From contig PFJA01000102.1 of the NCBI GenBank assembly GCA_002782905.1, positions 1 to 11,954 of the forward strand: 11,954 nucleotides of DNA. The letters are read 5' to 3'. A program made the translations under genes and the position numbers. The notes under the pieces are model-generated. The model ran no database searches. It was not told the DNA's origin and was given only the letters and a program-made list of their open reading frames with translations. This DNA is from Lysobacterales bacterium CG_4_10_14_3_um_filter_64_11 (GTDB lineage: Bacteria; Pseudomonadota; Gammaproteobacteria; Xanthomonadales; Xanthomonadaceae). Positions 1 to 6,361 of the stretch are shown here, one piece after another. Every line of letters begins with the position of its first letter. Within the stretch, counting starts at the first letter, position 1.

Positions 1-2115
1 ACCGCCGAGCTAAGCCAGGTGGTGGCCGACACCGTGCCGGTGTTGCCGGCCGGCGACAGCCGCGACACCCAGCCCACGCTGGGATTCCAGCGGGTGTTGC
101 AGAGCGCGGTTTATCACGTGCAGTCCTCGGGCAAGAAGGAGGTGACCGGTGCCAACGTGCTGGTGGCGATCTTCGGCGAAAAGGATTCGCACGCGGTGTA
201 TTTTCTGCAGCAGCAGGAAGTGACGCGTCTGGATGTGGTCAATTATATTTCGCACGGCATTGCCCGCGTCGGCGATGAGGAACCCAAGTCGGCCAATCAA
301 GGGGCGCAGGAGAGCGAAGCCGAGGGTGGCGAAGCGCGCGGCAACCCGCTGCACGAGTTCACCAGCAACCTCAACGAGGCCGCGCTTGCCGGCCGCATCG
401 ATCCGCTGATCGGACGCGAGGTGGAAGTCGAACGCATCATTCAGGTGTTGTGCCGGCGGCGCAAGAACAACCCCTTGCTGGTCGGTGAGGCCGGCGTCGG
501 CAAAACCGCATTGGCGGAAGGGCTGGCCAAGCGCATTGTCGACAAGCAGGTGCCCGACGTGCTGCGCGACGGCGTGATCTACGCACTCGATCTGGGCGCA
601 CTGGTAGCCGGCACCAAGTACCGTGGCGACTTTGAAAAGCGGCTGAAGGCGGTGTTGGCGCAGCTCAAAAAGGAGCCGGGTGCGATCTTGTTCATCGACG
701 AAATCCACACCATCATCGGTGCCGGTTCGGCGTCGGGCGGCACCATGGATGCCTCGAACTTGATCAAGCCGATGCTGGCTTCCGGCGATCTGCATTGCAT
801 CGGTTCCACCACCTTCCAGGAATACCGCGGCGTATTCGAGAAGGACCACGCGCTGGCGCGGCGATTCCAGAAGATCGATGTGGTTGAACCGTCGGCGGCC
901 GAGGCGGTTGCGATTCTGTGTGGCCTGAAATCCAGGTTTGAGGAACACCACGGCATCCAATACACCAACGAGGCAATTCGCGCTGCGGTGGATCTGTCGG
1001 TAAAGCATATCGGCGACCGTTTGCTGCCGGACAAGGCGATCGACGTGATCGATGAAGCCGGTGCGCGCCAGCGCGTGGTGCCCGAAGCGCTGCGCAAAAA
1101 AGTTGTGGATGTCGAAGAAATCGAGATGATCGTGGCGAAGATGGCGCGGGTGCCGCCCAAGCAGGTGTCGGTGTCCGACAAGGACGTGCTGCGCAACCTC
1201 GACCGCAACCTGAAGATGGTTATCTTTGGTCAGGACCCAGCCATTGATACGCTGACTTCGGCGATCAAGATGGCGCGTTCTGGCCTTGGTGATCCGGTCA
1301 AGCCGATTGGCAGCTTTTTGTTTGCTGGCCCGACCGGTGTTGGCAAAACCGAAGTCACCCGCCAACTGGCACTGCAACTGGGTATTGAGTTGGTGCGCTT
1401 TGACATGAGCGAGTACATGGAAGCGCATTCCGTGAGCCGCCTGATCGGCGCGCCGCCCGGCTATGTCGGTTTCGACAAGGGCGGCCTGTTGACCGAGGAA
1501 ATTGTCAAGCACCCGCATTGTGTGCTGCTGCTCGACGAGATCGAAAAAGCACATCCGGATGTCTTCAACATTCTGCTGCAAGTGATGGATCGCGGCATCC
1601 TGACCGACACCAATGGCCGCGAAGCCAATTTCCGCAACGCGGTGTTGGTGATGACCACCAATGCCGGTGCGCAATTGGCATCACGGCGCACGATCGGCTT
1701 CATGCGCCAGGATCATTCAACCGACGCGATGGAAGTGATCCGCAAAACCTTTACTCCCGAGTTCCGCAATCGCCTCGACGCCGTCGTCCAGTTCGGCAGT
1801 CTCGGCATGGAGCACATCCTGCGTGTGGTCGACAAGTTTCTGATCGAACTGGAAAGCCAGTTGCAGGAAAAGCACGTCGCGCTGAGCGCAACATCCGAGG
1901 CTCGGCAATGGTTGGCCGACAATGGCTTTGATCAGCAAATGGGTGCGCGCCCGATGGCGCGCGTCATCCAGGACAAGATCAAGCGCCCATTGGCAGATGA
2001 ATTGCTGTTCGGCGAGTTGGTCAACGGTGGCCGTGTCAGCGTCGAGGTGGTGGATGGCGAACTGCACGTTGATGTGCATCCGGAAGAATTGCTGTTGCCG
2101 GCGACCATCGATTGA
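1..2115 (+). CDS. clpA: ATP-dependent Clp protease ATP-binding subunit ClpA (5' end outside window)
   Basis: ClpA is the cytoplasmic Hsp100 unfoldase that threads substrates, including N-degron proteins delivered by ClpS, into the ClpP peptidase. The reading frame is open from base 1 with no start, so the gene enters from the left; 704 codons are present and comparison with the remembered 758-residue E. coli protein suggests about 54 residues are missing. Visible in order: the end of the N-domain (PVLPAGDSRDTQPTLGFQRV), first AAA+ module with Walker A GEAGVGKT (484-507) and Walker B ILFIDEIH (near 685-708), second AAA+ module with Walker A GPTGVGKT (1327-1350) and Walker B LLLDEIEKA (near 1525-1551), and the ClpP-docking loop IGF (1693-1701) where E. 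coli has IGL. The C-terminus MGARPMARVIQD is typical. The two-module layout and the docking loop separate it from ClpB. clpS would be expected just upstream, outside the window. No clear terminator follows; a 5-bp GCAGG/CCTGC hairpin (2133-2145) lacks a T-run. Confidence 0.98.
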   Translation, partial: TAELSQVVADTVPVLPAGDSRDTQPTLGFQRVLQSAVYHVQSSGKKEVTGANVLVAIFGEKDSHAVYFLQQQEVTRLDVVNYISHGIARVGDEEPKSANQGAQESEAEGGEARGNPLHEFTSNLNEAALAGRIDPLIGREVEVERIIQVLCRRRKNNPLLVGEAGVGKTALAEGLAKRIVDKQVPDVLRDGVIYALDLGALVAGTKYRGDFEKRLKAVLAQLKKEPGAILFIDEIHTIIGAGSASGGTMDASNLIKPMLASGDLHCIGSTTFQEYRGVFEKDHALARRFQKIDVVEPSAAEAVAILCGLKSRFEEHHGIQYTNEAIRAAVDLSVKHIGDRLLPDKAIDVIDEAGARQRVVPEALRKKVVDVEEIEMIVAKMARVPPKQVSVSDKDVLRNLDRNLKMVIFGQDPAIDTLTSAIKMARSGLGDPVKPIGSFLFAGPTGVGKTEVTRQLALQLGIELVRFDMSEYMEAHSVSRLIGAPPGYVGFDKGGLLTEEIVKHPHCVLLLDEIEKAHPDVFNILLQVMDRGILTDTNGREANFRNAVLVMTTNAGAQLASRRTIGFMRQDHSTDAMEVIRKTFTPEFRNRLDAVVQFGSLGMEHILRVVDKFLIELESQLQEKHVALSATSEARQWLADNGFDQQMGARPMARVIQDKIKRPLADELLFGELVNGGRVSVEVVDGELHVDVHPEELLLPATID

Positions 2116-2289
2116 GGCAGGCGTGATTGCTGGCAGGGTGCCTGCGGCCGGCGGTTTGCGTACGCTTTGCGGCGATGTAGGATGCCCGGTTGTTACTCCC
2201 GTTAACCTCATTGCGCTTGAACCCCGCGTCTGCGCGTCACGGCACCGGGGGCAGCGCGCACCCAATAATCAGTGATGGTGTAAACAGTC

Positions 2290-2931
2290 ATGCGCATAGT
2301 GCTGGCCCGCCACGGCGAGACTCCGTGGAACGCTGAAGGCCGCTATCAGGGCCAGATCGATATTCCGTTGTCCGATCTTGGCGAGCAGCAGGCACGTGCC
2401 TTGGGGCAACGCCTGAGCGATGTAGTGATCGATCGCGCCGTCGCTTCGCCATTGCAACGGGCGCGCCGCACCGCCGAACTCGCTTTGCGTGAGCGTGCCG
2501 GGATGCTGCGGTTGGAGCCAGGTTTGCGCGAGATCGCGCACGGCACCTGGGAAGGCAAGCTCGCCGGCGAAATTGCCGAGCGCTACCCGCAGCAGTTTCA
2601 GGCGTGGCGGGATGCACCGCAAACGGTGCAAATGCCGGAAGGGGAATCGCTGGATCAGGTATTCGCCCGGGTATGGCCGGCATTTGTGCGCGCCACGGCG
2701 GGCTTGGCGCCAGCCCAGACGCTGTTGGTGGTTGCTCACGACGCCGTGAATCGCTTGATTTTGTGTCACGTGCTGGGCATTGCCTTTGCCCAGTTGTGGC
2801 GGTTTCGGCAGGCACCGGCGACCTTGAACCTGCTGGAAGGACCAAGTGCCGAGCAGCTGGATGTGGTGCGCTTGAATGACTGCGCGCATCACACCGGCCT
2901 GTTCGGCGAGGCGGTGCATCGCGCGCTGTAA
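2290..2931 (+). CDS. Histidine phosphatase superfamily protein (phosphoglycerate mutase-like)
   Basis: This 213-residue protein belongs to the histidine phosphatase (branch 1) superfamily, whose members transfer phosphate to a catalytic histidine. The active-site set is complete: LARHGET with R7 and H8, SPLQRARRTA with R57, E81 in LREIAHGTWEGK, and the second histidine H150 in VVAHDAVNRLI. The length and the ending (RFRQAPATLNLLE) resemble the CobC/GpmB/PhoE-type phosphatases rather than true glycolytic phosphoglycerate mutases. There is no cobalamin gene nearby to support an alpha-ribazole phosphatase role, so the substrate cannot be assigned. The ATG at 2290 places the RHG motif at the usual distance from the N-terminus; the Shine-Dalgarno sequence is weak. 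A poor promoter-like pair (TTGCGT 2156-2161, 16-bp spacer, TAGGAT 2178-2183) lies upstream. The gene sits between clpA and infA, where E. coli carries a serine tRNA gene, and is convergent with infA, 24 bp away. Confidence 0.93.
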   Translation: MRIVLARHGETPWNAEGRYQGQIDIPLSDLGEQQARALGQRLSDVVIDRAVASPLQRARRTAELALRERAGMLRLEPGLREIAHGTWEGKLAGEIAERYPQQFQAWRDAPQTVQMPEGESLDQVFARVWPAFVRATAGLAPAQTLLVVAHDAVNRLILCHVLGIAFAQLWRFRQAPATLNLLEGPSAEQLDVVRLNDCAHHTGLFGEAVHRAL

Positions 2932-2951
2932 TTGCCGCGCCGGGGCGGCAA
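2932..2951. terminator. Hairpin between convergent genes, possible shared terminator without T-tract
   Basis: A perfect 7-bp inverted repeat, TTGCCGC (2932-2938) and GCGGCAA (2945-2951), with a 6-base loop starts directly after the phosphatase stop codon and ends 4 bases before the infA stop codon. Its position between two converging genes fits a bidirectional transcription end. Neither side carries a T-run, so a canonical intrinsic terminator is not shown. Confidence 0.35.
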
Positions 2952-2955
2952 GCAC

Positions 2956-3174
2956 TCAGCGCATACGGTAGGTGATGCGGCCTTTGCTCAGGTCGTAGGG
3001 AGTCATCTCTACCTTGACCTTGTCGCCGGTAAGAATGCGAATGTAATGCTTGCGCATCCGCCCCGAGATATGGGCGATGATAACGTGGCCATTTTCGAGC
3101 TTGACCCGGAACACGGTGTTCGGGAGCGCTTCGAGAATGGTCCCCTCGAATTCGATGCAATCGTCCTTGGACAT
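2956..3174 (-). CDS. infA: Translation initiation factor IF-1
   Basis: IF-1 binds the 30S ribosomal A site and works with IF-2 and IF-3 during initiation. The 72-residue product has the same length as the E. coli protein and matches the family throughout: one S1-type OB fold with ALPNTVFRV, LENGHVIIAHISG, RMRKHYIRILTGDKV and the C-terminal TPYDLSKGRITYR. The ATG at 3174 is the only start giving the family length; upstream, GAAGTGA serves as a modest Shine-Dalgarno. It starts the leftward reading at this locus with its own promoter and ends 24 bp from the convergent phosphatase gene. Placement between clpA and aat matches E. coli and Pseudomonas. Pseudomonas carries ate (bpt), an arginyl/leucyl-transferase gene, between infA and aat; none is present here. 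Confidence 0.98.
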   Translation of the reverse strand: MSKDDCIEFEGTILEALPNTVFRVKLENGHVIIAHISGRMRKHYIRILTGDKVKVEMTPYDLSKGRITYRMR

Positions 3175-3206
3175 TTGTCACTTCAGTTGGTGGCGGCACC
3201 GCCGCG

Positions 3207-3235
3207 GTCATAAGCCGGGCATTGTGCCATGTCAA
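3207..3235 (-). promoter_or_regulatory. Probable sigma-70 promoter of infA
   Basis: Reading leftward, a perfect -35 hexamer TTGACA (3235-3230) is followed after 17 bp by TATGAC (3212-3207), which matches four of six bases of the -10 consensus. Transcription would start near 3200, giving a leader of about 25 bases before the infA ATG. The pair lies entirely in the 86-bp gap between aat and infA. No reporter or transcript data are available from sequence alone. Confidence 0.65.
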
Positions 3236-3246
3236 CGCGCTGGGCG

Positions 3247-3274
3247 CAAAAGGAAAATACCTATGCCAAGGTAT
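3247..3274 (-). terminator. Weak intrinsic terminator at the end of aat
   Basis: On the minus strand ATACCT (3274-3269) pairs perfectly with AGGTAT (3262-3257) around a 6-base loop, and is followed at once by a broken T-run, TTTTCCTTTT (3256-3247 region). The hairpin overlaps the aat stop codon. The stem is short and AT-rich, so termination may be partial, and leakage into infA is possible. Confidence 0.4.
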
Positions 3275-3992
3275 CCGCAGGCAGCATCCCGAATGCGGTC
3301 GAAAAATCGGATTTTGCCGCGGGCGATGCGGTCAAGCGCGCGGCCTCGGCGATAAACTCATGGCGCGCCATGGTCTTTGCGCCCAGGCTGAGCAGGTGCG
3401 TGTTCGATATCTGGGCATCGATCAGCGGCCATTGCCACTGCGCCATGCGCCACGCCAGCGCCGCCAGTGCCAGTTTGGAAGCGCCAGATCGCGCGCTGTA
3501 CATGCTTTCGGCAAAAAACATCCGACCGATCACTACGCCGTAAAGGCCACCGACCAGGGTATCGCCATCGCGCACCTCGATGCTGTGCGCCCAGCCCTGC
3601 CGGTGCAGGGCGAGATAGGCTTCCACCATTGCCGGCGTGATCCAGGTGCCGTCCTGACCGCGGCGTGGGGTGTGCGCACACGCCGTGATCACGGCGCCGA
3701 AGTCGTGATCGGCGACGACATGCCAAGGACACTGGCGCAGGCTGCGACGGAAGCGTGATGACAGGTGCAGCGAGTGGGTGTTGAATACGCACCGCGAATG
3801 TGGGCACCACCACAAGATGGCTTGCCCTTCTGAAAACCAGGGAAAAATGCCGCTCCGGTAGGCGTTCAACAGGCGTGTCGAACTCAAATCGCCGCCGAAC
3901 GCCAGCAACCCGTCGGGTTCGCTCAGCGCGCCATGCACCGGGGGAAACGGTGCGTCCGGCTCAGAGTTCAATTGTGGCAGTGGAATCGGCAT
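3261..3992 (-). CDS. aat: Leucyl/phenylalanyl-tRNA--protein transferase
   Basis: Aat transfers leucine or phenylalanine from aminoacyl-tRNA to proteins with N-terminal Lys or Arg, creating N-degrons recognised by ClpS and destroyed by ClpAP in the cytoplasm. With the ATG at 3992 the product has 243 residues (E. coli 234). Family motifs appear in order: GALSEPDGLLAFGGDLS (21-37), GIFPWFSEG (48-56), ILWWCP (59-64), DGTWIT (114-119), HSIEV (136-140), FAESMYS (160-166) and LIDAQISN (190-197). An in-frame ATG at 4007 would add five residues (MVRFV); the 3992 start is preferred because family similarity begins just after it, though neither has a strong Shine-Dalgarno. The start lies 32 bases inside the upstream acyltransferase gene, so translational coupling is likely. 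clpA, the downstream partner of this pathway, lies in the same window. Confidence 0.97.
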   Translation of the reverse strand: MPIPLPQLNSEPDAPFPPVHGALSEPDGLLAFGGDLSSTRLLNAYRSGIFPWFSEGQAILWWCPHSRCVFNTHSLHLSSRFRRSLRQCPWHVVADHDFGAVITACAHTPRRGQDGTWITPAMVEAYLALHRQGWAHSIEVRDGDTLVGGLYGVVIGRMFFAESMYSARSGASKLALAALAWRMAQWQWPLIDAQISNTHLLSLGAKTMARHEFIAEAARLTASPAAKSDFSTAFGMLPADTLA

Positions 3993-5112
3993 GACGAAAC
4001 GGACCATGAACCAGCAGTTGCTCACGATAGCGCGATATCGCTTCGCGTTCCTGAGCGCACCACGTGGCAAGGGCGTGCGCGAACGCCGGGTCAGCGACCC
4101 AGTGTCGGCTGTGGGTGCTGATCGGGGCGAAGCCTCGGGCGATCTTGTGCTCGCCCTGTGCACCCGGTTCGAACGTGCCAAGGCCATGTTCCAGGCAATA
4201 TTCGATGCCTTGGTAATAGCAGGTTTCAAAATGCAACCCCGGCAAATCGACCGCCGACCCCCAGTAGCGCCCGAACAATCGGGTGTTGCTGCGCAGGCAC
4301 AAGGCGCCGGCGATCGGTTGCTGCTCGATCCGAGCCAGGATCAGCACAACGTGCTCGGGCAGGGCGCTGATCAGATGCTGAAAAAACGCCAGCGTCAAGG
4401 CTGGCGAGTTGCCCTTGTCAATGAAGGTGCGCAGATAAAACCCATACATCGCTTCGCAGTCCGAGGCACTGACTTGCGCCCCCGACAGACGCTGAAACTG
4501 GACGCCCGCCGCATCCACCAGACGGCGTTCGGCACGGATGTTCTTGCGCTTCTTGTGGCTGAGCGCGGCGAGAAAATCGTCGAAGCATCGCCACTGGCCC
4601 GGATTGTGCCAGTGGTATTGCACGTCTTCACGGCGCAACCAGTGTGTTGTGTCCACGGCGGCAGCATCGTCTGCCGAGAGGAAGTTGATGTGTACTGATG
4701 ACAATTTCTGCGCCGCGGCATGGGCGGTTATCGCCTCGATCAGCTCGGCGCGCAGCGCCGGCGAACGCGCCAGCAGGCGTGGCCCTGGCACCGGCGAATA
4801 CGGTACCGCGAGCAGCCACTTCGGGTAATAGTGCTGCCCGTGCTGCGCGTAGGCAGCCGCCCAGGCATGATCGAACACAAACTCGCCATGCGAGTTGGTT
4901 TTCAGATAGCCAGGTGCTGCCGCGACCAGTTCCCCGTCACGCCATAACGTGGGGTGATGGCCTTGCCAACCCCAGTCGGCGCGCAGGCAACCGGTCTGCT
5001 CCAGGCCAGCGAGAAAGGCGTGGTCGAGAAACGGATTGTCGTCGCCACGCAGTCCATCCCATGCCGGAGCGGGAAGGTCGGACAGGGCAGAGAAGATGCG
5101 AAACTCGCACAC
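3961..5112 (-). CDS. DUF482 / FemAB-like GNAT-fold acyltransferase family protein
   Basis: The 383-residue product is recognisable as the DUF482 family (Pfam FemAB_like; often annotated 'GNAT family N-acetyltransferase' or 'peptidogalycan biosynthesis protein'). Visible features are the N-terminal DNPFLDHAFLAGLEQTGC (25-42), PKWLLAVPYSPVPGPRLL (97-114), the basic stretch LSHKKRKNIRAERR (184-197), GRYWGS (281-286), HFETCYYQGIEYCLEHGL (294-311) and FEPGAQGEHKIARGF (314-328), covering a full-length family member. The acceptor substrate is not known to me for this family; a cell-envelope role is only suggested by resemblance to FemAB enzymes. The start is a GTG at 5112, the only usual start codon between the trxB stop (5137-5139) and the conserved N-terminus, 24 bases downstream of trxB and in the same frame. 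No signal peptide or membrane segment is evident. It sits where E. coli has cydDC and overlaps aat by 32 bases. Confidence 0.9.
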   Translation of the reverse strand: MCEFRIFSALSDLPAPAWDGLRGDDNPFLDHAFLAGLEQTGCLRADWGWQGHHPTLWRDGELVAAAPGYLKTNSHGEFVFDHAWAAAYAQHGQHYYPKWLLAVPYSPVPGPRLLARSPALRAELIEAITAHAAAQKLSSVHINFLSADDAAAVDTTHWLRREDVQYHWHNPGQWRCFDDFLAALSHKKRKNIRAERRLVDAAGVQFQRLSGAQVSASDCEAMYGFYLRTFIDKGNSPALTLAFFQHLISALPEHVVLILARIEQQPIAGALCLRSNTRLFGRYWGSAVDLPGLHFETCYYQGIEYCLEHGLGTFEPGAQGEHKIARGFAPISTHSRHWVADPAFAHALATWCAQEREAISRYREQLLVHGPFRHADSTATIEL

Positions 5113-5136
5113 GTCGGTCTGGCTCGTGGGTAATGC

Positions 5137-6102
5137 TCACTCGTGGCCGTCAAGAAAGCGCTCGGCATCCAGCGCGGCCATGCAGCCAAACCCAGCCGAG
5201 GTAATTGCCTGGCGATAGACCTGGTCGGCGACATCGCCGGCGGCAAATACACCGGGGATGCTGGTCTGGGTGGCATTGCCGTCCAGCCCGGTACGAATCA
5301 CCAGATAGCCGTTCTTCATGTCCAGTTGGCCGCTGAACAACGCGGTGTTGGGGCTGTGGCCGATGGCGACAAAGAAGCCCTGTACGGCGATCTCACGAAT
5401 GGCATCGCCACGGGTTGCGCGAATACGCATGCCGGTCACGCCGCTGTCGTCGCCCAGCACTTCGTCGACGGTGTGATTCCAGACCAGTTCGATCTTGCCC
5501 GCTTCAGCCTTGGCAAACAGCTTGTCCTGCATGATTTTTTCGGCGCGCAGGGTGTCGCGGCGATGCACCAGATACACCTTGCGGGCGATATTGGACAGGT
5601 ACAGGGCTTCTTCCACCGCCGTATTGCCGCCACCGATTACCGCCACATCCTGATCACGGAAGAAAAACCCGTCGCAGGTGGCGCATGCCGACACCCCCTT
5701 GCCCTTGAACGCCTCCTCCGAGGCCAGACCAAGGTACTTGGCGGTGGCGCCGGTGGCGATGATCAGCGCATCGCAGGTGTAGTCACCACTGTCGCCGCTG
5801 AGGCGAAACGGGCGTTCGGACAGGACCGCGGTATGGATGTGATCGAACTCGATCTGGGTGTCGAAGCGCTCGGCGTGCGCCTGCATGCGCGCCATCAGGT
5901 CCGGCCCCATCAGGCCGTGGGCATCGCCCGGCCAGTTATCGACCTCGGTGGTGGTCATCAATTGCCCGCCTTGTGCCAGCCCGGTGACGAGCAACGGCTT
6001 GAGATTCGCGCGCGCGGCGTAGACGGCGGCGCTGTAGCCGGCCGGGCCGGAGCCGAGGATCACCACTTTGGCATGGCGCGGAGCAGGTCGTGGAGCGGTC
6101 AT
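5137..6102 (-). CDS. trxB: Thioredoxin-disulfide reductase
   Basis: TrxB uses NADPH and FAD to reduce thioredoxin in the cytoplasm. The 321 residues match the low-molecular-weight bacterial enzyme from end to end. Seen in order: FAD-binding VVILGSGPAGYSAAVYAAR (13-31), QGGQL (44-48), the redox-active CATC with cysteines 140 and 143 in SACATCDGFF, the NADPH-binding VIGGGNTAVEEAL (155-167), HRRD (180-183) and the second FAD contact FAAGDVAD (286-293) followed by YRQAITSAGFGCMAAL. The ATG at 6102 is backed by a good Shine-Dalgarno and leaves a short 12-residue extension before the FAD motif. It heads a leftward series with the DUF482 gene (24-base gap) and aat, and is divergent from ftsK. In E. 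coli lrp lies between trxB and ftsK; here there is no gene between them. Confidence 0.98.
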   Translation of the reverse strand: MTAPRPAPRHAKVVILGSGPAGYSAAVYAARANLKPLLVTGLAQGGQLMTTTEVDNWPGDAHGLMGPDLMARMQAHAERFDTQIEFDHIHTAVLSERPFRLSGDSGDYTCDALIIATGATAKYLGLASEEAFKGKGVSACATCDGFFFRDQDVAVIGGGNTAVEEALYLSNIARKVYLVHRRDTLRAEKIMQDKLFAKAEAGKIELVWNHTVDEVLGDDSGVTGMRIRATRGDAIREIAVQGFFVAIGHSPNTALFSGQLDMKNGYLVIRTGLDGNATQTSIPGVFAAGDVADQVYRQAITSAGFGCMAALDAERFLDGHE

Positions 6103-6108
6103 ATAGTA

Positions 6109-6113
6109 TCCTT
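6109..6113 (-). promoter_or_regulatory. Ribosome binding site of trxB
   Basis: AAGGA on the minus strand lies six bases before the ATG at 6102. It is the clearest Shine-Dalgarno in the window and decides the trxB start. Confidence 0.75.
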
Positions 6114-6294
6114 GCCACCGTTAGGCGGTGCGTGAGTGAGAGGGTGATGAGCCATGCTGCGGCGCGCTGCGCAGACGGATTTGCAGCGCATACCAAAGCA
6201 TGGCGGTCCGCTGTCGTTGATTCAAGCCCGTGTCATCTGTTGGTATCCCATGGGGCATTGCTGATCGCAGCGGCCGCAGGTCCCAGATGAGATT

Positions 6295-6323
6295 TTGGTA
6301 TGACCATTATTTCCCTGTATATT
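6295..6323 (+). promoter_or_regulatory. Probable sigma-70 promoter of ftsK
   Basis: TTGGTA (6295-6300) and TATATT (6318-6323) are spaced by 17 bp, with the -10 matching five of six consensus bases. A perfect TATAAT also occurs at 6326-6331 but has no good -35 partner at 16-18 bp. Transcription from either would give a leader of roughly 25-35 bases before the GTG of ftsK. The region is an AT-rich island in GC-rich DNA, which supports promoter function. Confidence 0.6.
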
Positions 6324-6345
6324 CATATAATAAACGTATATTCAT
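6317..6345 (+). repeat. Two direct copies of GTATATTCAT in the ftsK promoter
   Basis: The decamer GTATATTCAT occurs at 6317-6326 and 6336-6345, 19 bases apart start to start, or just under two helical turns. The first copy overlaps the proposed -10 box and the second lies near the expected transcription start, so the pair could be an operator. The binding protein is unknown. Confidence 0.55.
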
Positions 6346-6361
6346 CAGGTAAAATCTAACC

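Larger units (their letters stand above)
6103..6361. other. Divergent intergenic region between trxB and ftsK
   Basis: This 259-bp gap holds no convincing gene; the short open frames crossing it lack family similarity and ribosome sites. The part near trxB is GC-rich, while about 60 bases before ftsK are strongly AT-rich. The heptamer TTGGTAT occurs three times: on the minus strand at 6196-6190 and on the plus strand at 6240-6246 and 6295-6301, the last one forming the likely ftsK -35 box. I could not find a convincing trxB -10/-35 pair. A 5-bp hairpin CACCG/CGGTG lies in the trxB leader (around 6116-6130). Confidence 0.6.

Noticed and set aside
10..1674. A 554-codon open frame on the minus strand opposite clpA
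   Set aside because: It is complementary to a highly conserved ClpA sequence and composed of Arg/His/Gln/Ala-rich text typical of antisense frames in GC-rich DNA, with no recognisable motifs.
1693..1701. IGF instead of IGL in the ClpA docking loop as a functional anomaly
   Set aside because: IGF is the form used by ClpX and is a conservative change compatible with ClpP binding, so it is not treated as unusual.
2133..2145. GCAGG/CCTGC hairpin after clpA as a terminator
   Set aside because: Only 5 bp with a 3-base loop and no following T-run.
2116..2289. Possible tRNA gene, since E. coli has serW between clpA and infA
   Set aside because: No T-loop (GGTTCGA-like) segment, acceptor pairing or anticodon arm could be found in this 174-bp gap.
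5143..6135. A 330-codon plus-strand frame opposite trxB
   Set aside because: Antisense to a complete, motif-perfect TrxB; no ribosome site or family similarity.
6315..6348. LexA/SOS box upstream of ftsK
   Set aside because: CTGTATATTCATAT matches only one half; the CAG half-site at the required spacing is absent, so I do not annotate a LexA site.
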